64,000 bases of DNA from Bacteroidota bacterium (GCA_013390605.1 JACAUB010000001.1:5122754-5186753); one strand, 5' to 3'; counted from the first letter of the stretch, positions 16,783 to 25,118 are shown. Program-made: numbers and translations. Notes: a model not told the origin generated them from the letters alone.

Positions 16783-17805
16783 ATGGGTGTAAAAATAATG
16801 CTTGAAGAAATTGAAAATGATGTAAACGATGTTGTTAACACTAATTTCGTTTATGAAGATACGGGTGTCGTACCAAATAAATCAGATAGTGACTTAACAT
16901 ATGAAAGTGGTGTTGACAAAAAAGGCAAAAAAATTAAAACTTGTGTCCTATTTGTTGATATAAGGAATTCCGTTTCGCTCACTGAAAAACATCACAATCA
17001 AACAATGGGTAAGATTTACACAGCCTTTACAAAGGCTGTTTTAAAAGCAGCTAGATATCACAAAGGTCATATTCGAAATATAATTGGAGATAGAGTTATG
17101 ATTATATTTCCATCAAAAGATTGCTTTACAAATGCTGTTGAATGTGCAATTTCTATAAGTCATATTGCTCAGAATATTATTGCTAAGAGTTTTAATGCTG
17201 TTGAGTTTAAGTGTGGAATTGGTATTGATTATGGAGAAATGCGAGTTATAAAAGTGGGAATACAAAGATATGGCACGGAAAATGAGCACAGTAAGGGTTT
17301 AGTTTGGGTTGGTTTGCCTGCAAATATAGCATCAAGATTAACCGATAGTGCAAATAAGAAAATCGAAGAAACATATTATGAAGTTTTGCGTCATCCTATC
17401 AACCTCAGGAAATATAACATGTATCTTGGATTACCTCCAATTTATAATAGTTTTTTTCACTTTGAAGGCATTTCTAAATTGGATAACTCACGAGAACCAG
17501 AGTATTTGCCAAATATTGAAACTCTTGAAATGACATTGGAAGAGTTTGCAAATCAAATTAATTGTTCAAATACAGGAGAACTCAAGATGATATGGGGGAA
17601 ATTTGTTAAGTTTACAAAAAAAACTCGAACTACTATCTATCCTGAAATATTAATGACCGAGGAAGTCTATAATGGATTTAAGAAAGCAAATCCCCAAAAT
17701 AAAAGTATTCAAAATAATTATTGGAAAGTTTATAAGCATCATATAAAAAATGTCGATCAAAAAATTTATGGAGGTAATGTTTTTTGGAATTCAAATAATA
17801 TTTAA
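16783..17805 (+). CDS. Class III nucleotide cyclase B (Pycsar PycC-like)
   Basis: A 340-residue class III cyclase with all expected catalytic positions: D59 (VLFVDIRNSVSL), D103 (IIGDRVMIIFP), and N181 and R185 (GLPANIASRL). The N-terminus (residues 1-50, acidic, ending LTYESGVDKKGKK) and the VLFVDIRNS motif are characteristic of PycC-type pyrimidine cyclases. A C-terminal extension of about 140 residues (from the EETYYEV region) is unassigned. It directly follows cyclase A, and the PycTM-type effector lies upstream. A second possible start is Met6 at 16798. The product is probably cCMP or cUMP by family. Confidence 0.8.
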   Translation: MGVKIMLEEIENDVNDVVNTNFVYEDTGVVPNKSDSDLTYESGVDKKGKKIKTCVLFVDIRNSVSLTEKHHNQTMGKIYTAFTKAVLKAARYHKGHIRNIIGDRVMIIFPSKDCFTNAVECAISISHIAQNIIAKSFNAVEFKCGIGIDYGEMRVIKVGIQRYGTENEHSKGLVWVGLPANIASRLTDSANKKIEETYYEVLRHPINLRKYNMYLGLPPIYNSFFHFEGISKLDNSREPEYLPNIETLEMTLEEFANQINCSNTGELKMIWGKFVKFTKKTRTTIYPEILMTEEVYNGFKKANPQNKSIQNNYWKVYKHHIKNVDQKIYGGNVFWNSNNI

Positions 17806-17862
17806 TTCATGGTTGAACGAGCGATGAACTATGATGTTAGAGTGACATTACTTTCAGATAAT

Positions 17863-17905
17863 TGAGTATTTCACTGCAAACGGGTTCTTCGTCAATTTAG
17901 GTGAT
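17863..17905 (+). repeat. Left terminal inverted repeat of ISL3 element
   Basis: Begins TGAGTATTTCACTGCAAACG and ends TTTAGGTGAT. It is identical to the reverse complement of the right end over 43 bp. Confidence 0.9.
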
Positions 17906-18154
17906 AAAATTATAGAGAAAAAGATGAATAAGAATAGTTTAATTTAGGCGCTTAATCATCTAATAAACAATGGATTAAATCATAACTAATTAGCAAGTAA
18001 GGCAGATTATTAGTATCTTTAAAGTACTAACAATCAAAGAAATAACAACCATGCCTCTGCTTACTAATTACGTTAAAGATACGGAAATCTTTTTATACCA
18101 CCAATGCTTCGTCCGGGACGCTTCTGTTACACCTTCCAGTAAAAAAGGAGATAC

Positions 18155-19755
18155 ATGGTAGCTCTGTTTTCTTTGTCTGGTATAAGCCTCGGAATAGCTA
18201 AAATCATTGATGGCAATATCTCGATTCCTGCTTATTCAAAACAAAAATTTGCAACATGTACTTGTTGCAATAAAAAGAGTAAACGTATTCATAGTTCATA
18301 TATCCGCGTTTTAAGAGATTTGCCTGCCTCAACACATTGCGTATCTGTTAATTTAACTGTCAGAAAGTTCTTTTGTAAAAATCCGAAATGTGAAAGAAAG
18401 ATATTCACTGAACAACCTGGTCCAGAGATTAAGGCCTATTCAAGAATGACTAACAGAACACGAGAAACGCTTCAAAAATTTCTTATTGAAGTGTCCGCGC
18501 GAAAAGGGTCTTATATTGCAAATTTAATTTCATTACCTGTAAGTCCTTCAACAGCCCTTCGGATAGTTGATTCTTTACCAATTCCATCAAGAGGAAAAGT
18601 AACAGTATTAGCATTGATGATTGGGCATATAGGAAAGGGTTAACTTACGGAACCATACTTGTAAATATAGAAACAGGAGAAGTCATTGATTTATTAACAG
18701 GCAGAGACGGTACCTCTTTGAAGAATTGGTTAGCAAAACACCCTGAAGTGGAAATTGTAACACGCGATAGAGCGAGTGCCTATTCTTGTGCAGTATCATC
18801 AATCATACCTGATGCCATACAGGTTGCAGACAGATTTCATTTGTTGAAGAATTTATCAGACTGTGTATATGATATCATCCGTATTGAATACCGGAACTTA
18901 GTCAATTCCATAACTGAAGATTCATTACAGGAAGAGACACTGGTACATGAAAGTTCGGATGAGGAATCAGGGAAAGTTCCTCAAAAAGAGAAAGGTGAAA
19001 TGAATGATTATTTAAAAGGTCGATTTGAAAAAGTTAAAGAAATGATTGAAGATGGCGTTGGTTTCCGAACCATTGCAAGAACATTACAAATGTCAAGAAA
19101 TACCGTTCGCCGTTATTCAAATATGGATATCTTACCTTGTAAAAGCATTTATATAAAGAATAACTATAATGAATATCAGGAAATTATAGAAAACTGGTTG
19201 TCAGAAGGGAAAATCATAACGGGAATATTTGAAATTATTAAGAAGGCAGGTTTTAAAGGAAGTCGGACTGCTTTTTATGAACGATATAAAGATCATCCGA
19301 TGCGTACAACTCATGCAGTGAATATAATAGCAAAAGTTAAGCGCCGATTAATATCACCTCGAAAGATTTCAAAATACCTTGGGTTCGCAGATCTGTCAAA
19401 AATCAAAGATCAAACAGATAAAGAAATAATGGGAGAGCTCATAAGTAAGAACATTCTATTGGAAGACCTGCGTCATCAGGTTTTATCATTTAAAACCCTG
19501 TTACTTGGCAACGATGATTCGTTATTAGAAGATTGGATGAAAAAGACATTGACTATTGGTAAGTCTCAACTAAAAACGTTTATTAAAGGTCTGAAAAGTG
19601 ATATTGAAGCCGTAAGAAATGCTATAATTACAAATTGGAGTAACGGACAAGTTGAAGGACAGGTTAACAGATTGAAAAGTATAAAAAGACAAATGTATGG
19701 CCGGGCTGGTTTTGAGCTTCTCAGAAGAAAAGTGGCACTTAGTAGGGTCGGTTAA
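18155..19755 (+). pseudogene. ISL3-family transposase, frameshifted
   Basis: Two frames (18155-18643 and 18718-19755, with the second frame open further upstream) together make one ISL3 transposase. The first part has the N-terminal zinc-binding region (CTCCNKKSKRIHSSY, CKNPKCERKIF). The second has the internal helix-turn-helix (GFRTIARTLQMSRNTVRRY) and the C-terminal WSNGQVEGQVNRLK motif with the catalytic Glu. The break falls near 18617: deletion of a single G turns the expected TTGGATGATTGG into TTGATGATTGG, so the DDWAYRKG stretch carrying the first catalytic Asp is lost from frame. The intact protein would be about 530 residues. Confidence 0.88.
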
Positions 19756-19757
19756 AC

Positions 19758-19800
19758 ATCACCTAAATTGACGAAGAACCCGTTTGCAGTGAAATACTCA
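19758..19800 (-). repeat. Right terminal inverted repeat of ISL3 element
   Basis: Perfect 43-bp complement of the left end; it starts 3 bp after the transposase stop codon. Confidence 0.9.
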
Positions 19801-19980
19801 GCTATAAGCTTGATTCGAAATCATTAGGAAAGCGCAGTGCGTTAAATGCGCATGCTGCGTTTGACGTGGCGGGTGCTGGAAACACGATCAGATGGATTGG
19901 TGCGCCAGTACTCGACCCTACCTGTGAGAGGCTTGTGCTGAAATGTACTTGCCTACTCGACAGCATTGCCGGTATATCCA
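19801..19980. other. GC-richer insert between two ISL3-type ends
   Basis: About 180 bp visibly richer in G+C than both flanks, with GCGCAGTGCG/TGCGCATGCTGCG hairpin potential. One frame is open through it to a stop at 20022 (including AHAAFDVAGAGNTIRWIGAP). It is delimited by the right IS end and a third, imperfect copy of that end. The origin was not recognised. Confidence 0.45.
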
Positions 19981-20011
19981 GACGAAGAACTCGTTTGCAG
20001 AGAAATACTCA
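19981..20011 (-). repeat. Third, imperfect ISL3 end
   Basis: 31 bp matching the outer part of the right terminal repeat with two mismatches, in the same orientation. It marks a second, largely deleted ISL3 element or a nested insertion. Confidence 0.75.
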
Positions 20012-20432
20012 ATTAATGGCGTAATACTTTTTATAAACTAATATGATTCTATAGTAAATCTACAGATAAAAGTCAAAATTAAGGGAAAAGAGGAAAATCG
20101 AATATAGTTTGTCCAAATATAGATGCTAGTTTAATGAAAAATGAATCTAGAAGTTGTGATATATCTTTAAAATAGTTGAGAATCATGGTGTTTTGTAAGT
20201 AGAAAAAAAGGAGGTAAAATTTTATGTTTTACCTCCAAATATGCCTTATTTTATAATAAAATGTAATAATTCAGGGTATTTATTCATTTAAAATCGCATT
20301 TATATTAAATATAAAGCAAAAAACCTTTGAATATGAAGATAGATTTGATTTTTAAGAGAAAGAATTTTTTTTGTGTTCTTAAGAATCTCCGAATAAACTT
20401 AAATCAAGACTAATTGTATTATCTATTCTATA
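20012..20432. other. AT-rich intergenic stretch with a terminator
   Basis: No gene was recognised. The one clear structure is the hairpin at 20210-20236. The rest is A+T-rich with no family motif. Confidence 0.5.
20210..20236. terminator. Hairpin GGAGGTAAAA / TTTTACCTCC
   Basis: A 10-bp perfect stem with a short loop, flanked by an A-run on the left. It could terminate the CYTH operon about 200 bp beyond its last stop codon (minus strand). Confidence 0.55.
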
Positions 20433-21074
20433 TTAAGGTTGTTTTCTATCTTCATCAAGTATGTATCTCCCTGTTAAATATGTAGGGAAATCATGTTGTC
20501 GCAAATAAAGTTCAACATATCCCACAGGAATTGGCTTTATACCTTCATTATTTGCCCATTTTTGATATGAATTTGACAATTCTTGGTTAACCGATTCTAT
20601 TTCAATAAACCGTCCCAGATCTTCAACAAAATCAATACAAAATTCAACACCAGGTTTTGTATAAACTGTCCGTTTCTTTGATATTGTTACAAAAGTATAT
20701 AGTCCAAAAGATTTTAAAACACTTAAAGAATCATCTTGATTTATGATACCTTTATCGGAAATTCCCAATTGTTCCAAAAAAACTCTAAGTGCAGAAATAC
20801 CTGAAAGAGTAAATGGTAATTCAAAACGAGTCTCCTCACAATCTAAATGACTTGAATCAGACTTGTTTGGATTGTATTTAATTTCAGCTAGTTTACCATT
20901 TCTAATACGGATAAATACGCCATGTTTGAATAAATCTTTTTGTTCAGTATCGAAATATACATCTTCCTGAAATTTTTCAATTCCTTCTTTCTTAAATTCT
21001 GATAGAAGTTGGGTAAGTCTATCCTCTGATGGAGCCCATGCCTTCAATTCATACTCAATGCTAGTTATGTCCAT
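20433..21074 (-). CDS. CYTH-domain protein
   Basis: A 213-residue protein starting with the CYTH signature E-x-E-x-K (IEYELKAW, residues 7-11), followed by VYFDTEQKDLF, FIRIRNGKLAEIKY and late strands VEFCIDFVEDLGRFIEIES, in the order typical of triphosphate tunnel enzymes. Family members are class IV adenylate cyclases, thiamine- or tri-polyphosphatases and RNA triphosphatases; which of these applies is not visible. It is the last gene of a four-gene leftward operon with a Nudix/SAHH-like fusion, a nucleoside diphosphate kinase and a kinase-like protein, implying a nucleotide substrate. Confidence 0.75.
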   Translation of the reverse strand: MDITSIEYELKAWAPSEDRLTQLLSEFKKEGIEKFQEDVYFDTEQKDLFKHGVFIRIRNGKLAEIKYNPNKSDSSHLDCEETRFELPFTLSGISALRVFLEQLGISDKGIINQDDSLSVLKSFGLYTFVTISKKRTVYTKPGVEFCIDFVEDLGRFIEIESVNQELSNSYQKWANNEGIKPIPVGYVELYLRQHDFPTYLTGRYILDEDRKQP

Positions 21075-21112
21075 TTTATTTAAAATTTTATTTTTATTTT
21101 TTTTAAATATTG

Positions 21113-22897
21113 TTACGAAAATGTAATACCATTTAGAGAATCAATAAGATTAGGTAATGCTTTATCCCTATCTTTATCGAATAGTAGATCATTAATTCTG
21201 AGAAATGTACGAAGCCAAGTGTTTGCAATTATTTCTCGTGTATTTTCGTCAATTGTATGAATCTTTGGCTCATGCAGTCCATCAGCCAACAAACTAACTG
21301 CACTGAGCATTTCGCTTCTAACCAATTGTATGAAATCTCCAACACAAGCTCCGTCGACAAAATTAACGGCATTCCCATTACAAACCAAGTAGAAATAATT
21401 AGTTGGACCAATACACTTTTCTATCAATTCATCAACTTTCTCAGTCTTGTATTCATTTTTAATATATGAAAAATCAAACTCATCATCAGAAGATGTTACT
21501 GAAAACAGATAACAACCACTTTTTAATAATTTGAAGTCAATAATACTAGTAGCTTTTCCACCTGTAGCAGAAAAAATTATATCTGAAGAAGTAAGTATTT
21601 CACTCCATGATGGCACTTTAAAAACACTGTTATAAGCTTCGAGCCTTCTTATTGGTTGTTTATCATAAACCGAAGGCTGAAGTCCTCGACTTGCAAGTTG
21701 GTGGGCAATCGATTTTCCTATCTTCCCATAACCAATAACTGAACAATTTAAATATTCTAGTAATTGTCCTTGTTTTCGAAGTATCACATCTGCAGAAAAA
21801 ACAATTGACTTTCCAATAAGAAAGTCTTCGAAATCTTTGAGCGGACTTCTTGCAACTGAAAATAATGGTAATGGAAAGTTAGGTATTTTTAAATACTTTT
21901 GATGACCATTCTCTGTATCTTCAACTACTCCAATTAATTTGTTTTGGTGTTTTGAAAATAACGATTCAATCAATGGAGCAAACCATCCTCCTATATCCAT
22001 TAGTACCACTGGAAGTGAGGTACTATTAATTTGTTGATCAATATATTCTTCTAGTTCAGTTGAATCCCTATTCACCTCGACAATTGGAATGCCATTATCA
22101 GTGAGTTTTTGGAAGATTTGCCTATTAATCGACTTTGGTTTGGCAATAACTCCCTTTAAATCAAATAATCTATTTAAAGACATTAAATAATCAACGACAT
22201 CTGGAATAATATGCGCTACAGCAATAACAGAAACATTTTTTCGAATTATATTTTGAGTTACTTCACTATAAAAACGCTTACGAGCTAGTTCAGGAGAAAG
22301 GGCAGAATTAAGTTTAGTAATAATATGCTGAAAGCTAGCAATAGAACGCATATAATCAATATCTTTCCACATTGGATTATGCTTTCTTACGATTTCGTCA
22401 TCTTCAGACAGCATTTCTTCATCACCTAGAAAAAGATATCGCATGTCAAAGTGTGTATGTTGTGGTTCACTATCTTGAGGGCTTCTGGCAATATTATGAG
22501 TATCTATGTCCATTGGAACAAGAGGGTCGTAATGCCATTGTAGATAAGTAAGCCTACTAACAAACTTTTCAGGCAACCGCCATGCCAAGTGCCGTATAGC
22601 AGCATGTATAGGAGTTGGATCATCTAAAATAATATGCCCACCTGGTTGTAAATGTAACTTTAAGGCAGGCTTATTAACCAAGAGAATACGACCTGTTGTG
22701 CGTGATATAACTACAGAACTTGCAGTTATATGGGCAGGCATACTTAATCGATCTGATAACTTACGGAATGAAGATATTTTTATGAGATACTCATCTAAAT
22801 AGTTTAGCCGATCTACTTCATTTGGGAAAAGCGATTTATAACAAGTTACTAATTCCCTGACTGATTGTTGAAAAGTTATCTTTTGCATGGATTTCAA
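21113..22897 (-). CDS. Degenerate Nudix / SAHH-like NAD-binding fusion protein
   Basis: A 594-residue two-domain protein. Residues about 55-200 look like a Nudix domain (ASSVVISRTTGRILLVNKP, LQPGGHI at 83-89, and EPQHTHFDMRYLFLGD), but the Nudix box reads IRHLAWRLP where RExxEExG is expected, so the metal-binding Glu residues are missing. Residues about 220-540 resemble S-adenosylhomocysteine hydrolase: GVVEDTENGHQKY, then a Rossmann NAD motif VIGYGKIGKSIA (G389-x-G391-x-x-G394), ATGGK, and GNAVNFVDGACVG. The fusion suggests an NAD-dependent enzyme acting on a nucleoside-like substrate recognised by a catalytically dead Nudix domain. It is the third gene of the operon, 29 bp after ndk. Confidence 0.65.
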   Translation of the reverse strand: MKSMQKITFQQSVRELVTCYKSLFPNEVDRLNYLDEYLIKISSFRKLSDRLSMPAHITASSVVISRTTGRILLVNKPALKLHLQPGGHIILDDPTPIHAAIRHLAWRLPEKFVSRLTYLQWHYDPLVPMDIDTHNIARSPQDSEPQHTHFDMRYLFLGDEEMLSEDDEIVRKHNPMWKDIDYMRSIASFQHIITKLNSALSPELARKRFYSEVTQNIIRKNVSVIAVAHIIPDVVDYLMSLNRLFDLKGVIAKPKSINRQIFQKLTDNGIPIVEVNRDSTELEEYIDQQINSTSLPVVLMDIGGWFAPLIESLFSKHQNKLIGVVEDTENGHQKYLKIPNFPLPLFSVARSPLKDFEDFLIGKSIVFSADVILRKQGQLLEYLNCSVIGYGKIGKSIAHQLASRGLQPSVYDKQPIRRLEAYNSVFKVPSWSEILTSSDIIFSATGGKATSIIDFKLLKSGCYLFSVTSSDDEFDFSYIKNEYKTEKVDELIEKCIGPTNYFYLVCNGNAVNFVDGACVGDFIQLVRSEMLSAVSLLADGLHEPKIHTIDENTREIIANTWLRTFLRINDLLFDKDRDKALPNLIDSLNGITFS

Positions 22898-22926
22898 AAA
22901 CTTAAAGTAGATCGTTTATATTAAAC

Positions 22927-23394
22927 TCATATTTTTCTTTCATCCTCACTATAGATAAAAGGCAATAAATGTTGATTGTAGGTAAAAATTTCTTCTTTGT
23001 TGAAAAATCTTTTTAATTCTTCAACAGCTGCTTCCTTCGAATCTGAGGTATGGATCAAGTTAGTTTGTATACTCATACCAAGATCGCCTCTTATTGTTCC
23101 TGGTTGAGCTCCTCGTGCTTTTGTAATACCCGACATAGTCCTCAAAGTTTCAACGGCATCTAATCCTTCAACACAACATGCTATTACAGGAGTTAATTTC
23201 ATGAATTCAACTATCTTGCCAAAGAAAGGCATAGCATTGATATGTGAATAGTGTTCAGATAAAATTTTGTCGTCCAATTGAATCATTTTGAATGCAGAAA
23301 ATTTCAATCCTTTTTGTTCGATCCTTCTGATAATTTCTCCAATTAAGCCTCTTTGAATTGCGTCTGGCTTGATTAATAATAACGTTTGTTCCAT
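22927..23394 (-). CDS. ndk: Nucleoside diphosphate kinase
   Basis: A 155-residue NDP kinase that transfers the gamma-phosphate between nucleotides. The KPDAIQRGLIG motif is at the N-terminus, and the active-site His lies in NLIHTSDSKEAA (canonical NxxHGSD), so it should be active. Length is slightly above the usual 140-150 residues. Housekeeping ndk genes are normally not embedded in such an operon, so this is probably a specialised copy supplying or consuming NTPs for the neighbouring CYTH and Nudix/SAHH-like proteins. I cannot tell whether a second ndk exists elsewhere in the genome. Confidence 0.93.
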   Translation of the reverse strand: MEQTLLLIKPDAIQRGLIGEIIRRIEQKGLKFSAFKMIQLDDKILSEHYSHINAMPFFGKIVEFMKLTPVIACCVEGLDAVETLRTMSGITKARGAQPGTIRGDLGMSIQTNLIHTSDSKEAAVEELKRFFNKEEIFTYNQHLLPFIYSEDERKI

Positions 23395-23446
23395 TTAGTA
23401 TTTAATATTAATATTAGCTACAAAGATAAGTTTTCCTTTGACTTTA

Positions 23447-24064
23447 TTACTCGTATACTCTATTTATTTCGTTCAGTCTGTGAGGGAATTGGCGAAGTAG
23501 ATATTCTTTAGCACTCGTTTTCATGCTGCCAGAAGGTTCTCCAAGGTCAAATCCAAAATCAATGAAAAAGGGGTTTCCGTTTACGTCTGCTCTGATGTCG
23601 TCAATATATTTCAAAGTAGTAAAACCAAGTTGGTCAAGTTTCAGTCCGATGGCTAATAATTTTTCAAAAGTCACATCCTGAAATGTATTTGGGTAAAAAT
23701 CCTCAATAATTACTGCCTCTCCAAAATGATACCAGTTTGAAACTTTTATTCCATTTTCGTAAATAAATTTTCTACGCCTAGCCCAGTCCTGCAAACTTTT
23801 TTCAGGCGAAAAGGTTACCAAGACTTTGATATTAATTTGTTTGGTTTGTTTGTTAGTTGAAAACTCAAATGAAGTGCAGTAAGTTTCCCCACCTGTTTGT
23901 ACCCAAGGAATAAGATCTTGATAACTTGAAAGTGTTTCATTATCAGAAATGATATTCTTACTGTTCAACCAATTTGAGATTCCTTGTTGGTCAAGTGAAA
24001 ATTTCTCTCTTGTTATTTCTGATGATGCCCCTTTGTCTATTGTTACGATATTAAAGTCCTTCAT
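23447..24064 (-). CDS. Kinase-fold-like protein, first gene of the CYTH operon
   Basis: A 205-residue protein. The C-terminal half resembles a small kinase or aminoglycoside-phosphotransferase fold: a catalytic/metal-loop-like DDIRADVNGNPFFIDFGFDLG contains an Asn (NGN) and a DFG-like triplet. The middle has LQDWARRRKFIYENG and EAVIIEDFYP as a possible alpha-C and hinge region. The HRD-type catalytic His is not obvious, so it may be a divergent or pseudo-kinase. It opens the four-gene operon, and a near-consensus promoter lies upstream. Not assignable to a named family by eye. Confidence 0.5.
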   Translation of the reverse strand: MKDFNIVTIDKGASSEITREKFSLDQQGISNWLNSKNIISDNETLSSYQDLIPWVQTGGETYCTSFEFSTNKQTKQINIKVLVTFSPEKSLQDWARRRKFIYENGIKVSNWYHFGEAVIIEDFYPNTFQDVTFEKLLAIGLKLDQLGFTTLKYIDDIRADVNGNPFFIDFGFDLGEPSGSMKTSAKEYLLRQFPHRLNEINRVYE

Positions 24065-24088
24065 GTCATTTTTGTTTTAATATTTGTC

Positions 24089-24117
24089 TAAAAGTAAAGC
24101 ATATAAATTAATGCAAA
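24089..24117 (-). promoter_or_regulatory. Candidate promoter of the CYTH operon
   Basis: On the minus strand: TTTG (24114-24117), a 17-bp spacer, then TACTTTTA (24089-24096), one base off the TAnnTTTG consensus. The spacer is slightly shorter than the usual 19-21 bp. The operon ATG follows about 25 bp downstream. Confidence 0.4.
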
Positions 24118-24352
24118 AGCAAAAGTGAGCCATGCTTCTTTTTTAAATTAACACAGCTAGTCATACATTTTTCTGTCATTCATTTTATCATTTTCTGTTA
24201 AGGTCTACCTTTTAGTTATAAGTGAATACAGAATGTATTTGTGTCATATCAATCATTCTTTCACAAATATAAATAGAAATCACACTAGTTAGATAAAGAC
24301 TCCGTCTCCTCAAGTCGAAAAAAGTCAGTTATTTGCTTTTGATTTATTCAAG

Positions 24353-24540
24353 TCAATCCAACAAAGCCTTGATCAAGCAATCTTTTAAATCAGTATAATA
24401 CTGGATAGGGATCTTCGTTATCATATCGTCAGATAGCTCATTTAGCTACTTCCTTGCATTTAAAGGAATAAGTATTGAAGTTGCACCTTTCTCAGCTGCT
24501 AATTCTGTAAGATTTACAGCATTGTCTGAAATAATCAACT
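24353..24540 (-). pseudogene. C-terminal remnant resembling a BREX-type Lon-like protease
   Basis: On the minus strand one frame reads SDNAVNLTELAAEKGATSIL, then IPLNARK, an in-frame stop, and LNELSDDMITKIPIQYYTDL plus KDCLIKALLD before its stop at 24353. This looks like the C-terminus of the Lon-related (BrxL-type) proteases linked to BREX defence. It ends abruptly at 24540 where the decayed helix-turn-helix gene begins, so a recombination junction lies there. The assignment is from memory of the family and is tentative. Confidence 0.35.
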
Positions 24541-24727
24541 AAAAAGAATGATGGTTGCCTTAGAGGGTGCAACTATTGAAAGAAAGGAAGCTTTAGAGAT
24601 ACTTGGTGTTTCTGCAATGACTGTAAGCAATTATGTGACATCTGGAAAGCTAAACTGTATTCGCAAAAGGATCATCTCATCAAAAGTATAAACTTTCAGA
24701 AGTTTTAGCGTTGAAAAAGTAAGATAA
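24541..24727 (+). pseudogene. Decayed copy of the excisionase-like gene
   Basis: Matches the middle and end of the intact gene at 25259: MMVALEGATIERKEALEILG then SAMTISNYV-type residues (here SAMTVSNYVTSGKL), after which a frame disruption near 24660 breaks the end. It lacks the first 40 or so codons. A hairpin like the terminator of the intact copy follows (24753-24785). Confidence 0.7.
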
Positions 24728-24752
24728 CGTTAGTGATGATATTTAAGTTCAA

Positions 24753-24785
24753 GGTCTTCTTTCCATTTCAGAAATGGGAAGGTCT
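24753..24785 (+). terminator. Terminator after the decayed copy
   Basis: Stem TTTCCATTTC / GAAATGGGAA followed by a T-containing tract. Its position after the pseudogene mirrors the terminator of the intact gene at 25583. Confidence 0.45.
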
Positions 24786-24853
24786 TTTTACTATTTGGAA
24801 TGTAGAGATTAAACATTATAAAAAATTATTAATTTTTTATAATGTGATAACGT

Positions 24854-24875
24854 GTGGTGCAAATGTGGTGCAAAT
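24854..24875. repeat. Perfect 11-bp tandem repeat GTGGTGCAAAT
   Basis: Two head-to-tail copies. The arrangement resembles the repeats beside the tRNA at 25833-25854 (TAGTGGTCCC twice) and probably marks an integrase attachment region. Confidence 0.55.
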
Positions 24876-24937
24876 CAATATAAACGAAAAATCCAATTAT
24901 TGATAATCAAATGATTGGGTTTTAAAATTCACTCAGG

Positions 24938-24960
24938 GGTACCCGGAGCCGGGCTCGAAC
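24938..24960 (-). repeat. tRNA 3'-end fragment (attachment-site remnant)
   Basis: On the minus strand GTTCGAGCCCGGC-TCCGGGT-ACC has the T-loop (TTCGAGC), T-stem 3' half, acceptor 3' half and discriminator A of a tRNA, but nothing 5' of it. This is what an integrated element leaves behind when it uses a tRNA end as attachment site. Confidence 0.6.
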
Positions 24961-25080
24961 TTAATTTGAAATTCAGGAAACTTCTGATTCATCTAAAAAT
25001 CAAGCAGTAATTAATGTAGTTTATTTTGAAACTACGTCGATATTTGAAATAAACTTAAGATTGTTTCATAACATAAAAAA

Positions 25081-25110
25081 CCACCTACTGCAATAAAGCT
25101 GTAAGTGGCT
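25081..25110 (-). terminator. Hairpin downstream of the tRNA-Asn fragment
   Basis: CCACCTAC...GTAAGTGG; on the minus strand it follows the tRNA-Asn fragment and is followed by a T-run. It is similar to the hairpin at 10142-10171 at the other side of the island. Confidence 0.5.
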
Positions 25111-25118
25111 AATTTTAG

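Larger units (their letters stand above)
17863..19800 (+). mobile_element. ISL3-family insertion sequence, inactivated
   Basis: Bounded by 43-bp perfect terminal inverted repeats (17863-17905 and 19758-19800) and containing one ISL3-type transposase interrupted by a frameshift. The 8-bp sequences outside the ends (CAGATAAT and GCTATAAG) are not identical, so no target duplication is left, suggesting rearrangement after insertion. It separates the cyclase module from the CYTH operon. Confidence 0.85.

Noticed and set aside
19801..19980. 5' end of a group II intron (GTGCGCC near 19891)
   Set aside because: Only a short match to the intron start; no reverse transcriptase, no domain V hairpin.
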